From Laccaria trichodermophora (taxonomy: Eukaryota > Basidiomycota > Agaricomycetes > Agaricales > Hydnangiaceae), in assembly GCA_018417955.1 (NCBI GenBank), contig JACTVC010000002.1, positions 620,001 to 684,000 of the forward strand: 64,000 nucleotides of DNA. The letters run 5' to 3'. Within the stretch, counting starts at the first letter, position 1; every line of letters begins with the position of its first letter. Under the pieces are notes generated by a model. It was not told the origin of the DNA. It saw only the letters and a list, made by a program, of their open reading frames with translations, and searched no databases. This document shows, piece after piece, positions 24,273-35,540 of this stretch. A program made the position numbers and the translations under genes.

Positions 24273-26161
24273 ATGACATCGCAAAATGCAACGGTTTTGA
24301 CTCCAGGATGGTCTACATCCGGCGCTACCTCCTACGTAACACTGGCAATTGGTGCCCTAGTGCTGGTGGTGCTTTCCAGTCGCCTACGACCCTCCAAGTC
24401 AGGCGATGTACACGATCTTGGTGGTATTCCTATCCTCGCCGCGTGGGCCTTTTTCACGAAGCGGTACGACTTTCTCCGAAAGCATTTCAACTCTGGGAAA
24501 AAGTATTTCCAGTTTCGCGTTCTTCAGGTGTGTGACACTTCGTCCAAGTTTCGCGCCTAACCAATTGCCTTTATAGCACCGAGTCTTTGCATTGTCAGGC
24601 GAGGACGCACGAAAAATATTCTTCAGTGATCAGGGCCTCGATCTCAATGACGGATATACAATCTTACAGGGCGGAGCTCCCAATATTGAACAAACCAACG
24701 TCCAGCCTGAGGAAGGCGAGGTGAAACTCGACACCGAATTCATAAAGCGATTGTTGTTGCTCTTGCATAAGGACCGACTTTCAGATGGTACGAGGAATGC
24801 ATATTTTCCAACTCATACATTTCTTAATGTTCAATTAGTGCTACCAGTGCTCCTGGATGACGTCAATTGCAGGATGAACTCTTGGGGGAACGAGGGCAGA
24901 ATTGACCTTTTTAAGGATGTCTACAACGTAAGTCGAAACTCGACTTTCAACCTCAGTCAATGTCGCTTATTCCTTCACATTAAGTTCGCCTTTCAAATGA
25001 TAGTACGCATGGCAACCTGCCAAGAACTAACAAAAAACGAGGACGACCTCGATCACCTTATGCAGCATTTCCAGGATCTAGACAAGAGCTTGACACCTGT
25101 GAATTTATTGTTGCCGTGGTTCCCTGGTCAAGCAAAGAAAACTCAAGAGCGGGCTACGAGAGCACTCTTCAACTTGCTACACAAGTACGTTGATCTTAAG
25201 CGCAAGGCGGCCGCCCCATCCAATGACCCCATCGACGTTCTCATCGCTCATGGTGATACTGATGAAACGATTGTTAGCGTACGTTTGTCGTAGAGTCATC
25301 GTGAGCATCGTGAGCGCTGACCCCAACTTCAGGTAGTTATGGGCATTATCTTTGCCAGCACAGTCAATACCGGCGGGAATAGTAAGCAGTCATTCACCTC
25401 GTCCATGGGCGGTTCCTTACCGATTTCAAACAGTATGTTGGGTGCTTCTCAACCTTGATGCCCACCCCGAATGGAAGTCAAAAGTGGCCAAAGAATTAAA
25501 AGGTCTCGTCGCAAACCACACAGATGCACTTTCCCCAGAACCACTTCACAAACGACTTGCTGCAATCCCCCTAAATGCCTGGGAAGAAGAATTACCTATA
25601 GTCGATCTCGTAATGCGCGAGACCCTCCGAATCACCATGTGTGGCGCTGTTCTCCGTCGAAATCTAGGCAAAGGCATCCCTTTGGCGGGTGCAATTATTC
25701 AGAGGGGCGATTTCCTCACCTATTCTCTCGCTGACGCCCACATGAACGCAAATATCTACGTCAACCCTGAAAAGTTCGATCCTGGAAGGTTTATTCAGGA
25801 GAAAGAGGAGGATAAGAAAACATCGCCTACTTATCTCGCGTGGGGTGCTGGTAAGTTTCCGTGTTCTTCATCCATCTCCTAAGCTGATTCAGCTTACACA
25901 GGCCGACATATCTGTCCCGGAATGAGAGTCGCGAAATTGGAGATGAAGATCATTCTCGCTATACTCCTCGTAGGATATGAAATCGAATTAGTTGACGGGA
26001 ACGGCAAATTCCCAAAAGAACTCCCAGTCCTAGACCGGAATGACATCCATCAGGTACGAAGTGCCTCCCCATTACTTGGTGAATTGATGCATCTTTTGAC
26101 TTTTCAGTTGAGCCCACTCGGAGAACCTTGTTACTTGAAATTTAAGAGAGTCGTTGAATAG
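24273..26161 (+). CDS. Cytochrome P450, CYP7/CYP8-like (copy 2)
   Basis: Eight exons (24273-24527, 24577-24787, 24839-24927, 24985-25278, 25333-25381, 25434-25850, 25902-26053, 26108-26161) give 506 residues. Exons 3 to 8 have exactly the same lengths as in the upstream paralogue, so the two arose by tandem duplication. The anchor is TLAIGALVLVVLSS, the K-helix RETLR and the heme loop AWGAGRHICPGMR. The I-helix is FASTVNTGGNI, which again has Asn-Thr instead of the acid-alcohol pair and Trp before the heme loop. The C-terminus PLGEPCYLKFKRV matches the paralogue. Nothing is broken. The substrate is unknown; neighbouring acyltransferases suggest a shared small-molecule pathway. Confidence 0.95.
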
Positions 26162-26234
26162 AGTAGATAATTCTAGACTCACAATTTGCAAAACCGCGAT
26201 TTACATTTGCTTCTATCGACTCAATGTGATCATT

Positions 26235-26465
26235 GCTATTCTGTATCTCAGTTGTTGTCCGCAAAAATCAGATGAGAACGCCATGATGATGCTACACTCA
26301 TCCAATCTTCAAAGTCAAGCCAACAGTGACCATATCCTCACAGGTGATCGAGATCCACTGCTTGAAGCACGAAGACGCGCATTGGCCCTCCCATTGTCAA
26401 GTCGCCGGGAGCTCGATAATCACCCACTAAACGAAGTAATTCAGAGATGGCCAATGCAGTGGGTC
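26235..26465 (-). pseudogene. Fragment of an acyltransferase gene
   Basis: The stretch matches 28497-28560 and then about 28790-28900, the 3' half of the minus-strand acyltransferase copy. The intervening ~230 bases are deleted. Reading the minus strand gives GDYRAPGDLTMGGPMRVFV against GDYLALGDWTTGGSMRFFV in that copy. It is a fourth, mostly deleted acyltransferase locus lying between the second P450 and the first acyltransferase relic. Confidence 0.7.
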
Positions 26466-26532
26466 ACTGGCACGTAAAGTTGGCAAGTTATGACGTCGGA
26501 GTTACGGTCCGTCCGAATCCGAATGGGGTCTA

Positions 26533-26821
26533 GTAACTTACAGCTAACTAAATTTTACTTTGTGCGCCTTTATTTGTACAAACAACCGTATTAGGTAGAA
26601 CGCCCTTCCAACTTGCTCCAAGCCTCCACGTGCGGGGCGGGCTTGGAGCGTTTGGAGCAACTACCGAAACGGTGCTAGAACGTGGAGCCATGGGCAGCCC
26701 GCACGCATATGGGCATCATGGTTTACATAGCCACGGCCTAAAACGGATGTTTATGCACAACCAAAGGCGCAAAGTGAAATTTCAGATGTGGTCTACGATT
26801 ATGCAGTTAGCTGTAAGTGGC
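26533..26821. mobile_element. MITE-like element with terminal inverted repeats
   Basis: The left end contains acttacagctaact near 26536 and the right end contains its reverse complement at 26805-26818. Inside these, a second matched block (tttactttgtgcgccttt on the left, aaaggcgcaaagtgaaat on the right) continues the inverted repeat. Total length is about 285 bp with no coding capacity. I could not define a target duplication. Confidence 0.6.
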
Positions 26822-27083
26822 ATCGATATCCAAACAGACTCTTGAGCATGCGCAGTAACCAGTAACCAATTACTAGGTCTCTTCTGACATGATGGACTTT
26901 TCGCCTCTTCTCGGCTCCTCTAATCATTCAAGATGACCATCAATTACGTGCCCTACACATGCGCATCGGAGTCAGCACTGGTAGCAGCTTAGACGGGGAA
27001 AAAGAGTTCGTCCCTTCTTTACATGCAATTCGCGCATTCTACTTACTTACACAGATCTTTCTTGCCAACCACTCGCTGAAACG

Positions 27084-28410
27084 ATGCACCAAAAGACCGA
27101 ATTCAAACCTAGTCTCTTTCTATTGGCGTGGGGCATCACCCTCTCCTTACCGCGGTTTACTCTTCATCCCCATACTGTCCATCTGTCTCTACCTCGCTTT
27201 CTACACCACCAGCACGGACATTGCGTTCAACAACGTTGGGACGTGTACTGTATGTTCCCTGATCTTCTTATCTCTGGACTTGACTGTCCTCACTGAAGTT
27301 CAAAATGAACTTCGTTTGGTTGGACAGAAGACGTCCATCAGTGCAGCGTCGCTGAGCGACCGCTTCTGGTGGGCACTTCGACTACTTTCGAGTCCGCGAG
27401 GTATAGGGTGGGCGCACGAGCCGACAACTCACATCCCCCCACACCCAACTACGTCGCGTGTTCGATTCATCTGGGATCAGCTACTTCGTACAGCGAAGTA
27501 CATCATAGTCTTTGATGTCATCAGAGTTCTCTCCTATTCGAACCCATACCTTCAAAAGGGAGGGCCGTCTCTGACCGACGCAGGATTATTATGGAGATCA
27601 ACGGTGCTCGCGCACGTCATAACTACATATGCGAGCTTGGCAAGGGTGTATACCATCTACAGCATTGTGTCCGTGGGCTTGGGATTAACCGTACCAGAGA
27701 ATTAGCCTCCCCTGTTTGGTTATTTGGAAGATGCCTACACTGTCCGTCGCTCTTGGGGGTAAGTGATGCCCTTGGCTATCCATCACTTACCCTGATCCCT
27801 TCTTTCAGCCGCGTTTGGCATCAGTTAGTGAGACGGGTATGTCTCTCCTCTCTAATTCAGAAATGAGGTAACTGAGCTTTTGAACAGTTCTTCCAAGCCG
27901 AGTCCGATTTCCTCGCATACAGAGTTTTAAGACTGCCACGGAAAAGCACCTTCACCACCTACTTCAAACTCTTCGTAGCCTTCTTCATCTCTGGTGTGAT
28001 CCATCACGTCGGAGATTACGCAGCACTCGGTCACTGGTACGGTGGTGCTCTGGCTTTCTTTATATATCAGGCGGCAGCTATCACATTTGAGGACGCCGTC
28101 ATCGCAACAGCCGCGAAGTTTGGTTTCGACAGACCAACCCTGCTCAAGAATGTCTTTGGGTACCTCTGGGTAGCTGCGTGGCTAACCTACTCGATGCCTA
28201 TGTGGTGGAGCCCAAATATGACGGTTGGATTCCTGGAAGCCAATGTCGAACTTAGTCCTATCATGGGATTGTCACGTGGGGAATGGTATCCCAAACCTGA
28301 CCCTGTGAATGTTCTCAGTACAAGTAGGTGCATCGATGCCATGGAAGTTGAACCTATGATCTAAATGAATCTATTGTGATGTAGCTCTCTCGAAGGTTTT
28401 CCACATGTAG
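27084..28410 (+). pseudogene. Wax-synthase-like acyltransferase, decayed copy 1
   Basis: Homologous along its whole length to the intact copy at 31278, with the same introns (exons near 27084-27758, 27809-27836, 27888-28323, and a short last exon ending at 28410). It is broken twice. A deletion of about 23 bases near 27145-27160 shifts the frame. The Trp codon of the conserved DWPPLFGY stretch is TAG at 27703-27705. The downstream MBOAT_2 core is well kept, including SGVIHHVGDY with the expected catalytic His and AAAITFEDAVI. The sharp disabling changes in an otherwise tidy gene suggest recent inactivation. Confidence 0.8.
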
Positions 28411-28570
28411 GGAGATTTCTGTCGTGGATTAGCTCAGCAAACAATTCAGAGACTGCACATTTCGCAAAGCCGCCAATCACTTGTCTCTCTAATTGCCATT
28501 CTGTATACCAGTCGTTGTCCAAAAGATGGAAATGCTATGACGATACTCTAAGAAACTGTATCGAGGTTTG

Positions 28571-29816
28571 TCAGGAAAGCCAGTTTTCCAGCCGAGGTAC
28601 CCTCTGACAAATGCGCAAAATGACACTCTGGTGGACACCCTCTTGAACTAAAGTAACCATCGCCCATGGACGAGTCCACCCTGGTACAGACCATATGAAC
28701 CAACCCAAAGCCCACATATACCCAACAAATTTTGAAAGACGCGTTCTGCCGAATCCAATCTTCGAGGCTAGATCAATGACGATGTCTTCAAAGGTGATCG
28801 CCACTGCTTGAAGCACGAAGAAGCGCATAGACCCTCCTGTCGTCCAGTCACCAAGAGCTAGGTAGTCGCCGGCTAGATGAACTAGACCGGAAATAGCGAA
28901 CGCAGCATAGAGTTGGACATGCCATGCCAACGTGCCATTAGTGAGGGGGAAAACGTTCTTGACGATGAATTTGCTGTGGACAGTTAGAATCTGGAGAGTA
29001 CAACGGTGAACGACGTTCGGACTGACTACGAATAGATGTCTTACCCTGCGAAGATTCTGATGCCACACTCGCCTAAAAGAGAAGACGTGATTAGCAGCAG
29101 CCTGGCGAGGTAAGAGAAAACAAACCCCCAAAACCGCCCGACTGTATAGGCATCGCTCCAACACCCGAATAACGCAGGCCAATCCCTCGCCTCCGTCAGC
29201 CCCAGAAAAACCGACGCCGCCGCGAGGACGTTATACGGCAAATTCAGACTGACATTAATCTCGACAAGATAGGCAAGAAATGTCGTTCGAGCCAACAACC
29301 ACCCCCGTACAATTCCCCTTTGACAACTGCTAAATTCCACTGCAATAGAATCTGCAAAAGGTCACTGAGGATGTAATAGTATACAGCCCAAGAAATCTTG
29401 GAAATGATGAATGCCCAGCGGGATAGATTCTCAGACCTGCGAGGGATGCGTGCTGTGGGTATGTACGTCCAGCCCACCCCGCGATCGGCCGTCAGAAGGC
29501 GAACCACCCATAACATCCGCACGGGGAAGGATGCAGAGGGGATATGTCGTTTATCGTTCTGAAGTCGGAGTTCGTTCTGGACATCAGTCAGAAGGATAAA
29601 GTCGGAGGCAGCGGCAATGCGGAAGGCGAGGCCATAGCCTCTAAATCTTGCCATTTTTGTGGATCCTTCTGGTGGTGGTACATAGAGAAGTAGCCAGATG
29701 TTGGCGCAGAGTATAGGCAGGAAAAAGAGTCTATGAGAGGGCGAGGGGCGGGCGACAAGCGCAAAGAAGAATGTCAAGTGGCTGAATAATGCTTCAATGA
29801 CGGTCGCGTTGACCAT
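28571..29816 (-). pseudogene. Wax-synthase-like acyltransferase, copy 2, frameshifted
   Basis: A more diverged paralogue on the opposite strand. It has the same exon plan (29816 to 29126, 29072-29045, 28990-28571), and the 28-nt middle exon encoding RVWHQNLRR is conserved in length. Start ATG 29816 aligns with the start of the intact copy; an earlier in-frame ATG exists at 29957. Family landmarks are TDVQNELRL, DWPALFG and ISGLVHLAGDY with the active-site His. Between YYILSDLLQ and the later GWLLARTT segment, near 29330-29350, the frame must shift, and the region is about 10 bases shorter than in the intact copy. No splice solution restores it. Either the gene is dead or the base call is wrong. 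Confidence 0.6.
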
Positions 29817-31277
29817 TGGAAGTTCGAATATTTTGGTGAGCGAGTCAGTCGAATGCCTCTCCAGCCTTTGTTCCGAGCACAATTGAATGAAGAAGATCAA
29901 TTTCGACCGGACCCTGTGGTTGGTAAATCCTTCTTCGGCAGAGCATGGGTCGTCCATCCCAGCCGTCAGTCACAGCACCGGCTTTGCATTCGGCTAAAAA
30001 TCTTCCAGAAATCGAGGCCTTTGCGGACGTCGGAACGGGCGGTTATAACAAAAATCCCCACTACATCGTCGTCCGATCCTACCAGGGAATAAGGCCGAGT
30101 ATGGATTGACGGAACATATGAAGGTTGGAGCAAGGGTGTCATGGGGATCCATTAACCAGAAGCGAGATACGGGGCTGAATACCGTACTGTCTTGGGACAG
30201 CAGCTGATCGACGAACACGCTATCATTGGTATGGTCTCTGCCGCCTCAACTCTGCAGATTCAAAGAGGGCAAAAAAGATGGGTTCCGATTTGCAGACCAC
30301 ATCTGACCACATCTTATCAAAACGAAATTGATCATTGAGCGGACGACAGGTTCAGCAGAAACGATACGTACCGTTAATTAGGATTTGGTGGGAACATCTT
30401 TGCATCCACTTAACCGCACTTCAAAACATCCGAGTGGGTAGAATGGACTTCAAAACGAACAATCGTTAGTCAACGTTCAAAGCCTATAGAGTAAATAGAT
30501 GCGGCTCACGCGACCAGAACTCTCCACGAGGATGAGATGAACATGATACCTGCCAAGGGCAATAACCAATATCTGCACCGGTCATTCCGAGAATGGAGGC
30601 CCGTAAAGACCAAGCGAGGGTAGCGCACACCTTAGTTCGGTGGTAGTAGTTCATTCAATAGGTGTGTTGTCCTTGCACTATCCCGCTAGTTTTGAGGGTA
30701 TCTGACTGGGAACGCAACTCACAACCAGTCGCAACCACGCTCACAGTTATCTATATTATATATATATCGGCAACTTCCGGTACCTTTGAATGACCGATGC
30801 ATACCTCAACGAAACGGCGCAGAACCAAGACAAAGCCAAGCTCTGAAAATGTCTCAGCCTTCAGCAGCATGACTCTGAACTTCTTCCCTACTTTCGTCCA
30901 CCTCCATGGGAGTCCTCCCCCTCGCAAGCCATCATTTTTTCTTTCTTTTGTGATTTGAGTATGGCACAATGTCCAGTTGTTCCTCATTGGGATCTAATAT
31001 GGAGGCTTCATCGTTTCTGGACATTAATTCCGCTTGGCGAGTCACAAGCTGAGCGAGCGTCTACTATCTAATTCAAATTTAATTATAGACTCAATGTCCA
31101 TCCCCTGGGTTCTGGGCAGTGGGCCCCTGAAAGACTTCGAATAGAAAAAAAACGGAAACGTGTCCATCAGAGGCTAACCCATCTGAGTCTCTCTGCTTCC
31201 ACTCTCCTAAGACTCCGTCCCATTACAAAAAGGATGATTGCCTGCCCTTGCCTGCCTGGAAGCCAACAGCTCGAACA
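29817..31277. other. Intergenic, no gene seen
   Basis: Spacer of about 1.4 kb between the divergently placed acyltransferase copies 2 (-) and 3 (+). An alternative in-frame N-terminal extension of copy 2 could reach 29957. A TA-rich run lies near 30750-30765. No other coding frame stands out. Confidence 0.45.
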
Positions 31278-32643
31278 ATGCACCAAAAGGGCGAATTCAA
31301 ACCTGGCCTGTTCTTATTGGCAGAGGCCATCACCTTCGTCTCCTTGGTGGTTAGACCATCTCGCTACCGTTGGATACTGTTCGTCCCCATATCATCGATC
31401 TGCGTATACCTCGTTTTCTTCACCACATGCGAGAGAAATGCAGTCAACAACATAGTGGCATGCAACCTATTCATCCTGATTTTCAGTTCCTTGGACCTGG
31501 TCGTCCTCACCGACGTTCAGAACGAGCTTCGCCTTATCGGGCAGAAGACGCCCATTAGTTCAGCGTCGCTTAGCAGCCGCTTCTGGTGGGCACTTCGACT
31601 GTTACACAGCCCGCGAGGTATAGGATGGGCACACGAACCAACGGCTCACATCCGTCCGCACCCAACCACGTCACGCGCCCGATTCCTCCTGGATCAACTA
31701 CTTCGGACAGCCAAGTACATCCTTATCTTTGACGTCGCTAGAGTACTGTCCTTTTCGAACCCATACTTTCAGAAGGGAGGACGATCTTTGACGGACGCCG
31801 GATGGTTATGGAGATCAACGGTGCTCGCGCATGTCGTAACGTCGTACACAAGCTTGAGTGTGATCTATACCGTCTACAGCATCGTGTCAGTCGCCTTGGG
31901 ACTAACCGTGCCAGGGGATTGGCCACCTCTATTTGGCTACGTGGGAGATGCGTACACTGTCCGTCGTTCCTGGGGGTAAGCAATCTCCACGATCACAGCC
32001 CTTGCCTCTCTCTCATCGATGCTCCTCTCTCAGTCGCGTTTGGCACCAGCTTTTGAGAAGGGTATGTCTCCCGAGTCTCTCCTTCATCTCACGGGTGACG
32101 GTACTCAACTTTTGAACAGTTTCTTCAAGTCGAGTCCGATTTCGTCGCATACAAAATTGTGGGACTTCCACGGAAGGGCACATTCACGACCTACTTCAAA
32201 CTCTTCGTGGCTTTCTTCATCTCTGGTCTAATCCATTATATCGGAGATTATGCGGTACTCGGTCACTGGTCCGGCGGCGGCCTGATTTGCTTCGTCCTTC
32301 AGGCGGTAGCCATCACGTTTGAGGACGCCGTTATCGAAATCGCCTCAAAGTTCGGTTTCGCTGAACCAACTCCGATGAAGAAATTTTTGGGCTACATCTG
32401 GGTAGCCGCGTGGTTCACTTACTCTTTGCCTATCTGGACAGGTCCACATCTGACAGCTGGATTCATGGAGGACGATGTCCAATTCAGTCCTATTATGGGA
32501 CTGTCCCGCGGGGAATGGTATCCGAAACCTGATCCCGTAAATGTTCTCAGTACAGGTAAGTGCATTTGCGCTCTGGACCTCGAGATGGTAGTTGAATTTT
32601 TACAACTTATGCAGTTTTATCGAAGATTATCTCCGTCACATAG
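31278..32643 (+). CDS. Wax-synthase-like (MBOAT_2) acyltransferase, intact copy
   Basis: Four exons (31278-31975, 32034-32061, 32120-32555, 32615-32643) join in frame to 396 residues, typical for fungal wax-synthase-domain proteins (membrane-bound O-acyltransferase superfamily). Such enzymes move an acyl group from CoA to an alcohol, in fungi often a hydroxyl on a terpenoid. Several membrane-spanning segments are visible, starting with LFLLAEAITFVSLVV. The core holds RVWHQLLRRF, then FISGLIHYIGDYAVLGHW with the His expected at the active site, and VAITFEDAVIEIASKFGF. The last exon is short (ending LSKIISVT). It is the only undamaged one of four related loci here. The two P450s upstream are natural partners, but this is inference. 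Confidence 0.87.
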
Positions 32644-34015
32644 ACAATTTGTCAACGACTTGCTTTGACCATAGACAGAGATTTGTAGGGTATCGTGTAA
32701 GCACGTGGTTATAATAATTCTTCTGTAGATGGATACGTTATTCATATAAGGGTAGAGGAGAAAAGAGGCTGCCAAGGGAAGACTGGGTTCCACCCACGTG
32801 ATGCCTTTTCCGGTTAACTTTGCAAATTGCTCGCTCCCTCCTTACTTACGCGACTGTCAGCCGAGTCCTTCCTCAACGCTACGACTATACCATCACCGTA
32901 ATACGACGCGCTCTTGCCACCGATAAGTTTCCTCCGTGATTCGGTTGTACTAAGTCACAACTTGTGGGATTGCGTCGTATCTGAGTTTCCTTATGCACGA
33001 GGTGGTTATCCTGTTGTTAACGCTATGTTGCTCTACTTATTCCTGTGCGTAACTCAGATTGTGGATTTCGCATTGATTTCGAAACGCACATGGAAGTTTC
33101 CCGCCAACAAACTTCATACAGTTGCCGAACAATGGGAGTGCACCAAGCACTGGCAGGTGCTATTCTCCCATTCACTATGGAACTCCCTTTAGTGTATTTG
33201 TTTCACCGTTCTGTATGGTGCTTCGTGGGATTAATGGCCCAAGGATGCTGTAGATCTGGCTATTCCATCCGACGGCTGAAGGCCTCGGAATGAGCACGTA
33301 CCACGTTTCTTTCCCTTCGATTGAGGCGATAGCGCTCTGATTTTCCCGTCCTTTTTGTTGAGGGATCTCCTCCACTTTTTAGGTATGTGTGTTCGGGCAT
33401 CAGCAATGTCAAGTGTGATTAACGGAATCTCAGGTTACCAAACATACGAATGTTCTGCAGAAGCTCATCCAAAATTTGCAGCATGTCCTCAGTCCCTTCC
33501 GGCTTGGTGGTTGAGCAATAAGTAAGCTGTCCTGCTGAGGTCTTCATCCTCGCTGCTACCATCATTGGATTGCCCTCCGACTATCCCAAGCCATCGACGT
33601 CCGAATGACTTCGCTTGCCCCATTCTGCGAAATATGAAGTAAGGCCGGGCTTCTAAAATTGAAGAATCTCCCCGCATGTAGTACACTGGGCTCACGCAGA
33701 TGAAGGAATATACCAAGGCTGCGGAGCGCACGGTGGGTATGGCACGCAACCCTCTTCGCTGTGAATAACCTCTACTCACTGTTGCGCATAGACCCCGTGG
33801 TCACACACCATCACTCAACATCGTTGCCTTTTGGTCCGGGTATAACACTACGACGATGTACGCAATACTTAGTCCTCAACCGACGTTCGTACCAAGCACA
33901 GAAAACACAAAACCCCCCGGCTACCTGTCACAATCTACGGTGGTTGTGTGATTGGGTGAACAATGCAATAAAATGGTTATCAATTTGAGCCAACGTGACG
34001 AAGTATGCTAAATAT
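32644..34015. other. Intergenic, no convincing gene
   Basis: Open stretches at 32914-33192 (+) and 33489-33779 (-) have no usable start or splice context and match no family I know. This region separates the acyltransferase/P450 patch from the exonuclease gene. Confidence 0.45.
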
Positions 34016-34821
34016 CTAGAGGACTGGGGCTAAGGCCCTGTGCCTGCCCTTCCCTTCGTATGCTCCTTCTGCCAATGTCACTCTGCGGGCCGAGCCAGCC
34101 ACGATTCTATCTTCCCAATTGCTCCCGAAGCGCCCAAAACTCCTCCTCAATGTCTCTTCAAGTTCGAAGAGCAGTGTAACGTCTTGCGCACAGTACGCGA
34201 CGATACGCGGATCCAAGGGTCTTTCTTCAAAGACTGAATAAGACCCTCCAAAGTCTGGCTGAAAAAGCCTCAACCCCGCCTGCTTGATTGGCTCCCACTC
34301 CATGGGCGGTCTGAGGTAGCTCGTTATGCTTTTGCCAAGTCCGTTGAGGAACTTCGTGTGTCGTCTCAAGGAGTGGCGAACCGCGAGCTCAAGGAGCTGA
34401 AGGTCGTAAACACCCGTGAGGTTGATGCCGTAAAGATTGTATAGTGCGTCCGCGTCATTTCTGACATCGTAGAAGACCTGATATCCATAGTAAGTGCTGG
34501 ATCTCGCACTCATGATAATAAATTAAAAACCTTCTTGATGTCAGTGTCCTCCAAAATCATTCGCAGCGTCCTTCCGTAAGGATCAACGTGGTCGAACGCC
34601 TGGCTCCCAAGCGTCGTCACATCGACTAACCACACCACTTCCGAAACGCTCGACATGATCTGAATTATAGATATTTTGCCGTGCCGACATAAATTGATGC
34701 CCTCTAGGTCAACAGCCAAAGTGATGGCCCGAGGATTGAACACATCAGGAAGAAGGTCGGCCAAGAGGTCGTTTATGAGAGCAATGCTGTCGGCGAGGAT
34801 GGTTGTATGCTTGGACGCCAT
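34016..34821 (-). CDS. DEDDy-type 3'-5' exonuclease
   Basis: Two exons (34821-34531 and 34477-34016, 53 nt intron) give 250 residues. The fold is that of the RNase D/WRN/Exd1 group. Exo I is LAVDLEG (DxE), Exo II is FYDVRNDADAL followed by VYDLQLLEL, and Exo III is YCAQDVTLL with the Tyr-x3-Asp arrangement that makes it DEDDy. All four metal-binding acids are present. The conserved GKSITSYL and PLDPRIVAY segments fit Exd1-like proteins. It probably degrades RNA or DNA 3' ends, or acts as an RNA-binding member of the family. There is no N-terminal targeting signal and no HRDC domain. Confidence 0.88.
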
Positions 34822-35540
34822 TGCCACTTTGCTTCGCTGCGGAACTGTCTGAACTGGTCCTCTTTATAGGCTCCCGTGCTTCTCACGCGCGGCGGATGCT
34901 GCTCTATTCGGTCCTCACCTACGCCTACTTGAGATCTATTTTCATCCCTTCTTCTAGAACATCCTTCTAGCAACCTCTTTTCATTCTAAGCTTATGTGGT
35001 ACATACCGTCCTTTTCTCGTATTCTGACTAGTGCCCCAAACCGATTACTTGCACTTGCACATCCAAACCTACAAACATCGAAGAATCGTAATTTCTCTTT
35101 TTTCGAGGTTTGCGGGACTCTTTGCACAGTGCACTATTTCCGGTAAATCGCTTTGGCGCCAAAAGACCTCTTCTGTATCCGCTGCACAGTCATTACTGTT
35201 GAAGCCTGTTTTGGGACTCAGAAGCGCTCACTCGCTTCCAAATTCGTTGAAACATGCACCCGCAGCTAAGATAGTTCAACGGCACAATACAATTATTGGG
35301 TTATGGATTTCATGTGAGGGAAAGAAAGGGTCATCAATCTTATGTGTAGTCAGCTCACCTTTTGTCTCGTCGCAATAATCTTTTGACCCAATAGACCACG
35401 ATTCATATATAAAGTTCCTACTCGATTGTATTACAGGCGTAAGAAAGGTAATAAACTCGTGCACATCACATCACGGCAATTAAATGGGAGGTGAAGACAT
35501 CATCTAATTGAAAAATTTGAAAGATAAAGAGTTTCTAGAC
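34822..35540. other. Intergenic, no gene seen
   Basis: AT-rich spacer between the exonuclease start and the 3' end of the F-box relic. The 115-codon open frame on the plus strand at 35031-35378 has no coding features. Confidence 0.45.

Noticed and set aside
31278..32643. Possibility that the acyltransferase is a lysophospholipid-type MBOAT or a sterol acyltransferase
   Set aside because: Length, the RVWHQxLRR block and the SGxxHxxGDY motif fit the wax-synthase (MBOAT_2) group better.
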